DNA of 64,000 nt from the NCBI RefSeq assembly GCF_009380155.1, contig NZ_WHUV01000002.1, positions 682,001 through 746,000 on the forward strand, read 5' to 3'. The notes beneath the pieces are model-generated. The model was given only the letters and a program-made list of their open reading frames with translations, searched no databases and was not told where the DNA came from. Source of the stretch: Pseudomonas piscis (GTDB lineage Bacteria > Pseudomonadota > Gammaproteobacteria > Pseudomonadales > Pseudomonadaceae). Below, in pieces: positions 1 through 6,930 of the stretch (positions are counted from its first letter, which is position 1; each line of letters starts with the position of its first letter). The position numbers and the translations under genes are program-made.

Positions 1-1098
1 AACAGCACTCTGGCCGGCGATGAAATTCGTTCACGCTTTCAGTGCGCACTACGCATCTTAAAAACTGACCTCGCCCGCGAAGATGAACGTTCGTACACAG
101 CCATGTCGCCTTGGGATCGATTTGACAATGCTGATGTGCACTTGCACCCAACAGGACAACTTATTGTGAACGCCACCCCCACAGGCATGCGCTCCGTCCC
201 TCTGTCCGTTCACGCTCACGCGGACACCCATCGTTGTGCAGTACATTTTGACGATGTGAGGTTGATCGGAAGAGTCGATTTCGGGGGAGCAGCGATCGCC
301 AGTTTCGGAAGTGGCGACCGGGTGCGCGCCATCGCGCTTGCGTGGGGTGCAGCCTGGTCAGCTAGCGAAGACTGCATTTTCACACCAGACATAACACTGG
401 CAACCGAAGCGCAGGATACTGACTTGGATACCTTGATCAAAGAGCGCGAGCGGCTTGGAAGTTCAGGCAAGCGGAAGATCATCAAGCGCGACTCAGGTGC
501 CACAGGTGGCAGCAACGGTCAACTCAATACATCCCCTACCCGTCGACTGAAACCTTTACCGGAAGAGTTTACCTTTACCACCGTGATCAAGGATGCGGAT
601 GAGTCAGTTGGTAGTGGCCCCCAGCAACGCAGTACGAAGCCTTTATTGCCCCCTCCGACGACTGGGCCGCGCCCCAATTCCAAACCGGTACCAGAGAGCG
701 CCCATCGGCAGTATTCCTCGGCAGAGTTGCAAGCAAAGGCGTGGGCTCACATCGAGGTAGTGCTCCAGCGGGAAGACGCTGTCCTGGCTGACCTGCAGGC
801 GTATCGCGGCATCGGGGCAGACGGTGCCTTAGACAAATCGACATTCGTTGAAATGAAATCTTTTGCCCGCGGCTCCCCCTCAGAGATCATGCTTACCGAG
901 GCAGAATTTCGTCGTGCGCACGAGAGTACATCGACATTCTATCTGGTCATCGTGTCGGGACTGGAGGAAGGATACGAAACTGAGATTCGGATCTACATAA
1001 ATCCAACGAGACACTTTCCTTGGACGCCGAAAGGTTCAGTCTCGATCGGCGGGCTGGCAAGGGGCGCAGCATTAGTTCTGAGGCAGTCGATGGATTGA
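1..1098 (+). CDS. C-terminal part of a DUF3883 protein (5' end outside the window)
   Basis: The reading frame is open from the first base, so this is the tail of a longer protein; the ATG at 103 is probably internal. The last ~90 residues look like DUF3883, a PD-(D/E)xK-like domain: an acidic residue leads into FVEMKSFARG, followed by a conserved LTEAEF(R)RA helix and the strand FYLVIVSGLE, ending in a PWTPKG block. The middle is low-complexity and rich in Ser, Pro and Thr, as in a linker. DUF3883 domains often end large ATPase or helicase proteins, some tied to defence, but the part that would show this is missing. Specific function unknown. Confidence 0.65.
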   Translation, partial: NSTLAGDEIRSRFQCALRILKTDLAREDERSYTAMSPWDRFDNADVHLHPTGQLIVNATPTGMRSVPLSVHAHADTHRCAVHFDDVRLIGRVDFGGAAIASFGSGDRVRAIALAWGAAWSASEDCIFTPDITLATEAQDTDLDTLIKERERLGSSGKRKIIKRDSGATGGSNGQLNTSPTRRLKPLPEEFTFTTVIKDADESVGSGPQQRSTKPLLPPPTTGPRPNSKPVPESAHRQYSSAELQAKAWAHIEVVLQREDAVLADLQAYRGIGADGALDKSTFVEMKSFARGSPSEIMLTEAEFRRAHESTSTFYLVIVSGLEEGYETEIRIYINPTRHFPWTPKGSVSIGGLARGAALVLRQSMD

Positions 1099-1586
1099 TT
1101 TTCCGGGGTAGTACAAGGGGGTGACCACCGTTGGCGACCAGGCGTAGAGAGTGGGCTGTAGTGGCGATGAGAGGTTCGGGTCAGTGAGGGTTGCACTGGC
1201 AGTCGCCACCAGTTGAAAAGCACTCTTGCCCTTATCTCAGTAACGTGCCGTGCGGAAGCTGGAGACGCCCTCCTACCCTAGGTGTTCGGTGAGCCAACAG
1301 GTGGAATAGAGTCCATTGATGTTGCTCACGACCGGATGATCTTCTATTTGACCTAATTGACGCACTCCGCGGCGAAATTGAGGGTTTGAAAGTGGACAAA
1401 AATATTCAAGTAAGGGTGAGCCCAACCCGATCGGGGGCCACCCTGCGGCCGCTCAGGCAATGGGCATTCTAAAGGACGCTGATACCACCTATGCGCCGCA
1501 AAATAGCTCTGATAGATGGCCTGATCGGGGTTCATCACTTCACTTCACATCCCGCACCGAGCGCTAAGGCATCCACCCCGGGAGTC
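1099..1586. other. Intergenic stretch, no gene seen
   Basis: No supported coding frame was found between the DUF3883 gene and the LysR remnant. Reading frames here are short and carry stops on both strands. The stretch probably holds decayed sequence belonging to the remnant downstream. Confidence 0.4.
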
Positions 1587-1784
1587 ATGGAATTCGCAGT
1601 CGGAGGCTTCGGCTGGGCTGAGCTACCGCGCCACCTGGTCGCAAGGTTCGGCCGAGACCTGATAGAACTCAAGGCACCTGGTTATCCGCGGGGCGTGGAG
1701 ATTGGTGTTGTCTGGTCGCGCGATCGTCCACTTGGGCCCGCAGGCCAGTGGCTTATTGAGCAACTGAAAAACAAGCTTTCTTGA
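1587..1784 (+). pseudogene. Remnant of a LysR-type regulator (C-terminal end only)
   Basis: About 65 residues resemble the end of the LysR substrate-binding domain: GFGWAELPRHLV, then a short basic stretch, then VWSRDRPLGPAGQWL and a terminal amphipathic helix. The DNA-binding domain and most of the effector domain are absent. The frame runs back to 1491, but upstream of about residue 33 the sequence no longer looks like the family. It is most simply a decayed gene fragment left by rearrangement at the edge of the accessory region. It should have no regulatory function. Confidence 0.55.
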
Positions 1785-1884
1785 TCCCACTTGGCAGCGC
1801 ATAACCTCGGGCCGAAGATCATTGCTGCATGAAAATACGGGCGAAGCCGTGCTGAGACTATCCCGCTGTGAGACTAGAACTCTC

Positions 1885-2529
1885 TCACTGGTCGAGGCCT
1901 GTTGTATCGGTCATCACGTGCGCGAACCGTAGTAGATTACCAAAGCGCCCTGCCCCAGCCCTATCGAGATGAAAGCCCTCGATGCCAATCTGACGCGGGC
2001 CGTTCTGGTCGCATTTCCGAGAGTCTCCGATCATCACTACCCGCTCAGGGCTGGCACCCAAGAACTGATCAGAAGCCAAGCCAAGCATGTGACAAATGCT
2101 GAGGTAGATCCCAGCATCTGGCTTCATCAGGCCCACTTCGGAGCTAAAGCAATACGCATCCAGTCCAGGAATAAGCAACCTTACGGATTCGCAGTATGGG
2201 GCTGCTAAATTGGAGCAAATGCCGACTTTCACCCCGTGGCTGCGCAGTTGCTCAATCGCCGGCTCAGCATCCTGAAAAAGATTAAGTGATTCAAGCTCTT
2301 GATCCAGCGCATCCTTGATAGATGAAAGCTGAGCGGGTGTGAGTCGAATTCCAAAATGATCGGCAGCCTCTGCAACCTCACAGTCATTGGTCATGATCCA
2401 CCGCATGTCTTCTCGCGCAGCAACTCGGCCCTGCTGGGAGCCCAAGCGCAGGAGCTGTCGGTATGGATGCTGCCGATTCCGAATCTCCACAAGCGTACCG
2501 AAGGCATCGAAAATCACCGCATTCATCAT
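1885..2529 (-). CDS. HAD-superfamily hydrolase (haloacid dehalogenase / phosphatase type)
   Basis: This is a soluble HAD-like hydrolase of about 214 residues. Motif I is VIFDAFGTL near the N-terminus, with the nucleophile Asp followed by Ala-Phe instead of a second Asp, as in the dehalogenase-like branch. Motif II is ICSN, motif III is the Lys of LMKPDAG and motif IV is VVMIGDS. The start is set at the first ATG of an ATGATG pair because a GGAGG lies six bases upstream; a frame extension of five residues has no such site. The substrate cannot be read from the sequence. It stands alone, with no operon partner on the same strand close by. Confidence 0.8.
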   Translation of the reverse strand: MMNAVIFDAFGTLVEIRNRQHPYRQLLRLGSQQGRVAAREDMRWIMTNDCEVAEAADHFGIRLTPAQLSSIKDALDQELESLNLFQDAEPAIEQLRSHGVKVGICSNLAAPYCESVRLLIPGLDAYCFSSEVGLMKPDAGIYLSICHMLGLASDQFLGASPERVVMIGDSRKCDQNGPRQIGIEGFHLDRAGAGRFGNLLRFAHVMTDTTGLDQ

Positions 2530-2581
2530 CTTGCACCTCCCCATAGATAGGTGGCTGCCGAAACAATGCTGGCCCTGAACG

Positions 2582-3079
2582 CTAGCGAACCACGATACCG
2601 TGGCTGGCCAGATCGCTGATCAGCGTCTTGCGTCGCAGCATTCCTGGAATTTTAAACAGACTCCGATACCCATAAAACAGGCCCACCGGGATAACTAAGA
2701 GGCCGAGACCGTACGTGGCCGTTGCGGCGATCAATCCTGCGGGAATCGCTGCGAAAGTGAATACGATACCTTTCAGTACACTCGATTTAGCGACGAGCTT
2801 CATGTGGTCAAGGTCGTACTCAACCTTCCCATTCTGCTTCTCGAAAGCAACAAGAACGATTGAGTTCTTCGCAAGATGCTTGTAGTACCAGGTTGTGGGG
2901 CTATCCGTAACTATTGCACCGTGCTTCCGCAAATAGGCGAGCATCACAACTTCTTTAAAGTGGAATGTATTCCCTTCGACGTCTTCGCATCGTACCTGAC
3001 TGTATAGGGCATCCAGCTCGCCACTAGCTTTTAGATCGTAGTTTTTAACAGTAAGTACCATCTTCTTCAGATCAGACAT
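2582..3079 (-). CDS. Hypothetical membrane protein
   Basis: The protein has 165 residues and no family I recognise. The first 100 residues are polar and look like a small soluble domain. Residues ~102-138 form one or two hydrophobic segments rich in Gly and Ala, followed by a short basic tail (RRKTL). This suggests an inner-membrane protein with a cytoplasmic N-terminal domain. A clear AAGGAAG ribosome-binding site precedes the ATG. Its neighbours on this strand (HAD hydrolase downstream, small unknown upstream) give no clear functional hint. Confidence 0.65.
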   Translation of the reverse strand: MSDLKKMVLTVKNYDLKASGELDALYSQVRCEDVEGNTFHFKEVVMLAYLRKHGAIVTDSPTTWYYKHLAKNSIVLVAFEKQNGKVEYDLDHMKLVAKSSVLKGIVFTFAAIPAGLIAATATYGLGLLVIPVGLFYGYRSLFKIPGMLRRKTLISDLASHGIVVR

Positions 3080-3276
3080 GCTTCTTCCTTAGTACATTTA
3101 ATCTTGAGGCTGCCGGTAGCTCGAGGTCATCTGAGCAAGCGGGCACGCGAAGTCATCCAGCGCTTTGTTTCAGCAGGATATATAGGGTGGCGAATCGGAG
3201 GTGCTCTGCCCCTGGCCAAGTACTACTGCTTGCAAGCGCCTTCAGCCTGGCTGGTGAGCCAGCCTGATTGGGAGGC

Positions 3277-3600
3277 TCAACTCGGGTCTCTTAGCTCGCT
3301 AGCAATGACGAAGTGGTCTTGGCCATTGAGGCTGCGCATTAATTTGAAGCCCTCCCTGGACTCAACCAAGACCAGTGGAGGGGTAGCAACCGTCATTCCA
3401 TTCGAGCTCACGTTTGACTGATCGTTGTAAACGAGGGCCGCATAGCTCTGCCCTATCCTTGCAGCGTTGACAAGGTAAGCGTCGACCACCACTCCCCAGG
3501 AAATGCCCTGTGCCTGAATGACTTCTGCGGGAAGATCCCGCTCGAGCTCTATCGGCTCGACGGCGTGGTCAAAAAAGTGCTTCTTCGCCGAAGTGGCCAT
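3277..3600 (-). CDS. Small hypothetical protein co-transcribed with the metallophosphoesterase
   Basis: This 107-residue soluble protein is not recognised. Its ATG overlaps the TAA stop of the upstream metallophosphoesterase by one base (TAATG), which indicates translational coupling and a shared role. It has no signal peptide or membrane segment. A conserved-looking central block runs through ISWGVVVDAYLVNAARIG. Function unknown; it may modulate or partner the phosphoesterase. Confidence 0.6.
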   Translation of the reverse strand: MATSAKKHFFDHAVEPIELERDLPAEVIQAQGISWGVVVDAYLVNAARIGQSYAALVYNDQSNVSSNGMTVATPPLVLVESREGFKLMRSLNGQDHFVIASELRDPS

Positions 3601-4334
3601 TAGATTTGGATCTCAAAGTAAGGGTCAAAACCGGTGTTCTCTGAAGGGTAGCCACGGGGGTTTGAGATCACCCGGCAGCCAGCCAGCTCAACATCTGTAG
3701 CCTCATGCGTGTGACCGAACACCCACACATCGGCCTCCTCGATTAGGTGCTGCCAGTCGTTGGTGTACGCCGCAGTAAGATGCCCTTCATGCTGCTCACC
3801 AATCACCACGGGAGATGGTGAGTGATGGGTTACCACTACCGTTTTGCCGTCAAACGGTTGAGCAAGCTCTTGGGTGAGCCAGTCCTTGGTGATGTGGTTC
3901 CGGGTAACCAGGTCATCCGGTCTCAATCTTCTGTAGTTCGAGTCTGCCCTGATGTACTTGAAGTCGTTCATGCCTTGCCTGGCAGCGTTGCTGGCCGCGA
4001 CCTGGTTCCCTGTTGACGTGAAGTCAGTCCATGCTGTGCTGCCGAGGATTCTGACATCCCCCAAAATCAGCGATTCGTTGTCCAGAACATGCACGTGGCC
4101 GGCCGCGGCGTCCTTAATCTTCTGCAAGGTGCGATCAAGGTGCCCGTCGTAATATTCGTGATTCCCTGTGACGTACACGACCTGGCAGCCGAACGTCTCG
4201 TTGGCCCATTGGACGCCCCTGACCTTTTTGTTGATGTCGCCGGCGAGGATTACCAGGTCAACTCCACCATCAAGGGGCGGCGGGTCGAAACGGTGGAACT
4301 CGGCATGGAGATCTGAGTAAATTCTGATTCGCAA
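3600..4334 (-). CDS. Metallophosphoesterase, calcineurin-like
   Basis: This 244-residue enzyme shows all calcineurin-type metal-binding motifs: IYSDLHAEFH near the N-terminus, ILAGDIN, VTGNHEYYD, VTHHSPSP and FGHTHEA. It should be a cytoplasmic hydrolase of phosphate mono- or diesters with two metal ions; the true substrate is unknown. The start appears to be TTG, giving the usual family opening MRIRIYSDLH; no ATG in frame fits as well. The next gene overlaps its stop codon, so the two form a small operon. Related proteins are frequent on mobile elements and islands. Confidence 0.82.
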   Translation of the reverse strand: MRIRIYSDLHAEFHRFDPPPLDGGVDLVILAGDINKKVRGVQWANETFGCQVVYVTGNHEYYDGHLDRTLQKIKDAAAGHVHVLDNESLILGDVRILGSTAWTDFTSTGNQVAASNAARQGMNDFKYIRADSNYRRLRPDDLVTRNHITKDWLTQELAQPFDGKTVVVTHHSPSPVVIGEQHEGHLTAAYTNDWQHLIEEADVWVFGHTHEATDVELAGCRVISNPRGYPSENTGFDPYFEIQI

Positions 4335-4474
4335 ACGCTGGCTCTTGAGGATTTAGCTGTAAATTGAAGCGCACCGGATCTGTCAGCGCGGCGAGCGCGT
4401 GGGTATGCCGATGCGATGGATTGAGGGCTTCCCAGCGCTCCCATAAAAATCCAGGCACGGCGCCTTTATATCCA

Positions 4475-4498
4475 CTCCACGCACTATATTGCATGGAG
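4475..4498. promoter_or_regulatory. Palindromic operator candidate upstream of the XRE gene
   Basis: Two 9-base arms, CTCCACGCA and TGCATGGAG, pair with one mismatch around a 6-base centre CTATAT. The site lies about 45 bases before the likely XRE start and covers a TATATT that could serve as a -10 element. This is the usual layout for autoregulation by a small HTH repressor or controller protein. Confidence 0.5.
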
Positions 4499-4543
4499 CG
4501 GAAGCGCGCAATATGGCTTTATCCTCAGCTTTGGATGCTCCAA

Positions 4544-5017
4544 ATGTCGCTGAGAGAACCACTCGCCGCCGTCCTGAGGCTGTCGCGCGCAGCCCAGAAT
4601 CTCTCCCAAGAGGACTTCCATGGTCGAGTAGAGCCTCGCCAACTCAGCAATATCGAACACGGCAAAAGCAGTCCTACCCTTTCCACCCTCGAGGACATAT
4701 CTGCAATCCTCGACATCGACCTAGTCGCCCTCCTCGCCGCGGCCTCCTCCCATGGTCGCCGTCAGACACCCAAGGAGTTTTTGAAAGACCTGGCCGGCGA
4801 GCTTGCCAAGCTGGAAAAGCTAGGTGTCCTGGACAACCTCGACGGCGAGTTCAGTGATGGGAAGCTCCACTCGGTGCATCCCCGTATTCGATCAAAAGAG
4901 ATCAACCGGGCGGCAGTACTTAAGTGCAAGGCTGAGGGGAAGACGCAGGTAGAGACCGCGGCGACGCTGGGGCTTGGCCAGTCGACGGTTAGCAGGCTGT
5001 GGAAAGACGACCACTAA
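4544..5017 (+). CDS. XRE-family transcriptional regulator with a second C-terminal helix-turn-helix
   Basis: From the chosen ATG the protein has 157 residues. Residues ~3-65 form a Cro/CI-type helix-turn-helix with the typical RQLSNIEHGKSSPTLSTLE segment. The last 40 residues form a second, resolvase-like helix-turn-helix (KTQVETAATLGLGQSTVSRLW). Two DNA-binding units in such a short protein are uncommon. The frame extends upstream to 4364, but an ATG at 4493 sits inside the palindrome, so translation more likely starts at 4544 (or 4535). It is probably a repressor of its own promoter; other targets are unknown. Confidence 0.72.
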   Translation: MSLREPLAAVLRLSRAAQNLSQEDFHGRVEPRQLSNIEHGKSSPTLSTLEDISAILDIDLVALLAAASSHGRRQTPKEFLKDLAGELAKLEKLGVLDNLDGEFSDGKLHSVHPRIRSKEINRAAVLKCKAEGKTQVETAATLGLGQSTVSRLWKDDH

Positions 5018-5322
5018 GCGCTGTGCACGCTTGGTTTACGTACACGTGATCAGTTGGCCGGCATCCCGTGGGGATTCCCAAATTGCATACCTGGCGCTTA
5101 AGAAGACCGCCCGCTCCCTGACCTGCAATCTCTTCACTGGAGGGCTGATATGCAGCGACTGGGCCGCCAAGCGCAACTGCATGATATTTGATCATGCTTT
5201 GTGGGTAAGATTGAGTGTGGTAAACAGGCTGGGCTTGAATCAGCCTATTGCGCTCCAGCTATTTTCATCATTCGCCCCAGTAGTCATGGTAGGGCTCAAG
5301 GTTTTAAGAACCGGTCTCGAGC
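5018..5322. other. Intergenic stretch between convergent genes
   Basis: No supported gene was seen. The XRE gene ends to the left and the MvaT-like gene ends to the right. A short frame crossing it on the plus strand has no family features and begins inside the XRE gene. Confidence 0.4.
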
Positions 5323-5706
5323 TTAAATCTCTCGCCAAGATGTGACAACGTCTGTGCCGTATTGCTCTTTCCATGCCTTTAGACGATTGTGGTTTGACCC
5401 ACGAGTTTCAACGACTTCACCCGTATGTGGATTCCGATACCGTCGCATCGACTTGGCAGTTGATTTTACAGCAGGCGCATCTTTAGCAATCGACTGTAGA
5501 GCTTCGTGAACGCACTCTGCAGATGAAATGGCGGTGAAGGCGCGGCCTGGCTTGATCAAACGTACAACATCGCTCGCGCTGAAATTATAGCGATCTTTCA
5601 GCCTTATAAATTCTTCCGTAAACGCAAGGTCTTTAGCGAGACCAGGCTTTTCTTCAAGCTTGGTCAACTTACTTTTAAGGGAGAGATAGTCATTAAGGTT
5701 CGTCAT
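5323..5706 (-). CDS. MvaT/MvaU-family H-NS-like xenogeneic silencer
   Basis: This 127-residue protein matches the MvaT plan. Residues ~1-55 are a charged, coiled-coil-prone oligomerisation half. The C-terminal ~40 residues are the AT-pincer DNA-binding domain: RYRNPHTGEVVETRG, then SNHNRLKAWKEQYGTDVV. Pseudomonas MvaT-type proteins coat AT-rich acquired DNA and silence it. Core MvaT proteins read GGNH in the pincer loop; this one reads GSNH, and the N-terminal half is divergent, so it is probably an island-borne paralogue, not the housekeeping copy. A GAGGG site precedes the ATG. The tailless homologue lies just upstream on the same strand. Confidence 0.85.
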   Translation of the reverse strand: MTNLNDYLSLKSKLTKLEEKPGLAKDLAFTEEFIRLKDRYNFSASDVVRLIKPGRAFTAISSAECVHEALQSIAKDAPAVKSTAKSMRRYRNPHTGEVVETRGSNHNRLKAWKEQYGTDVVTSWREI

Positions 5707-5773
5707 TTTATAGCCCTCACCCCGGAAACAATGCGTTTGTATTGACGAGACCTAGATTCACCTGACAAGTGAA

Positions 5774-6079
5774 TCATGCTGGTTCGGTTTTAGTGCTGCC
5801 GGTAACACTCAAATCCTCGCGACACTCACTTTTTTCGCCGATCAGTTTGCGCAGCTCCGAACCTTCTTCGGACTCGTAAAAACTCACTATCTCTATCAGC
5901 CGCAAAGCCTCATCATCACTGTAACCATAACGCTGAATCAGCTGATCAAGCTCCTTGCTGAATTCCAGATCGAGCTGATAGTTCGAGTCGCTGGCTTCGA
6001 GACGACGGGCCTCGTCAGCAAGCCTCGTCAGCAAGAACTGAAGCTCTCGAATCTCAACGTAGGTATGAGGTCGGCTCAT
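5774..6079 (-). CDS. Tailless MvaT-like protein (oligomerisation domain only)
   Basis: The protein has 101 residues. Residues ~10-70 (RLADEARRLEASDSNYQLD, then LEFSKELDQLIQRYGYSD and a DDEALRLIE turn) resemble the N-terminal oligomerisation half of MvaT. The remaining ~30 residues are acidic and polar, and there is no NPHTGE/GGNH DNA-binding domain. Such a protein could join MvaT filaments without binding DNA and so act as an antagonist, as H-NST does for H-NS in enterobacteria; this is inference. It sits 67 bases upstream of the complete MvaT-like gene, same strand, probably in one transcript. Confidence 0.62.
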   Translation of the reverse strand: MSRPHTYVEIRELQFLLTRLADEARRLEASDSNYQLDLEFSKELDQLIQRYGYSDDEALRLIEIVSFYESEEGSELRKLIGEKSECREDLSVTGSTKTEPA

Positions 6080-6930
6080 GATTCCGCACCTGGCTTAGGA
6101 CGCAATTTGAGTGTAGTCCAAGTCTTAAGGGTGTTAAAGGGGTTCAAAGGGCCTTTGGCAGGAATCGCAAAGCGCTCCGCCACGCCACTTTGCGTGATTC
6201 AGGCCAGTCCTGAGGGCTGAGGCTCTTCCGCACGCCGGGCAAGCATGGTGATTTGGGCGGACTTCATCGTTTTCGATGCATTAAATTCATTTTCTTATAT
6301 TTCAATAACTTAACTCATTGATTCAGCTCCTGTAACAATGATAGAGGCCATGTTCGTTTACGAAAACCGGTGCCATCATGCGCTCATGAACCATGCCCAA
6401 AGCGACATATGTCAATTTACCTTAAACCTTCCATATCAGTTTAGAGGAGCGGCCACGAGGCTCTGAGAGCAGGGACAATATACTGATAAAACCTTGCTTG
6501 GCCTCGGCGCTCCGCGATTCCGAATTTTGAAGCAATTTTCTGCCTGGAAGGCTCTATCTCAAGCATTACAAGGCGCCACAATTTAAGCGTAAATTGGCAT
6601 CGAAGGCCGTTTCGCCCACACATAATCTCCGGTGCATATTGCTGGTGACGGTGATAGCAAATGACTGATGCGCTGAAGCCGCTTCGCTCACCTCTGACGC
6701 GCGGCTTAACCTCATGCGCCATGCGCCATGCGTCATGCGTCATGCGTCAGAGCGCGGGAGGCGCACAGAGGTGTCAGCCGTCCCCGGAGGCTTTTAGGTT
6801 CAATCCAGCAATACCCTCTCTCTATAACCTCGTTCACTACAAGACGTCGCCTAAGAAATACGAGGCGAGCGATTCTGACTGCGGGATGCGCCTCCACTCG
6901 AACAAAAAATCGGCCAGTGCTTTGCGGCCA
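6080..6930. other. Non-coding stretch holding the left end of the transposon
   Basis: No convincing gene was found. The segment contains the proposed left terminus at 6410, two AT-rich transposase-site candidates at 6523-6533 and 6580-6589, and a run of 7-base tandem repeats at 6714-6748. The sequence right of 6760 is the region downstream of tniQ. Confidence 0.5.
6714..6748. repeat. Five tandem copies of a 7-base unit
   Basis: The unit is ATGCGYC: two copies of ATGCGCC are followed by three of ATGCGTC with no gaps. The repeat lies in non-coding DNA downstream of the tniQ fusion gene. It could vary in length by slippage. No function is apparent. Confidence 0.85.

Noticed and set aside
6714..6748. 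Possible CRISPR-like repeats
   Set aside because: The unit is 7 bases, without spacers and without cas genes nearby.
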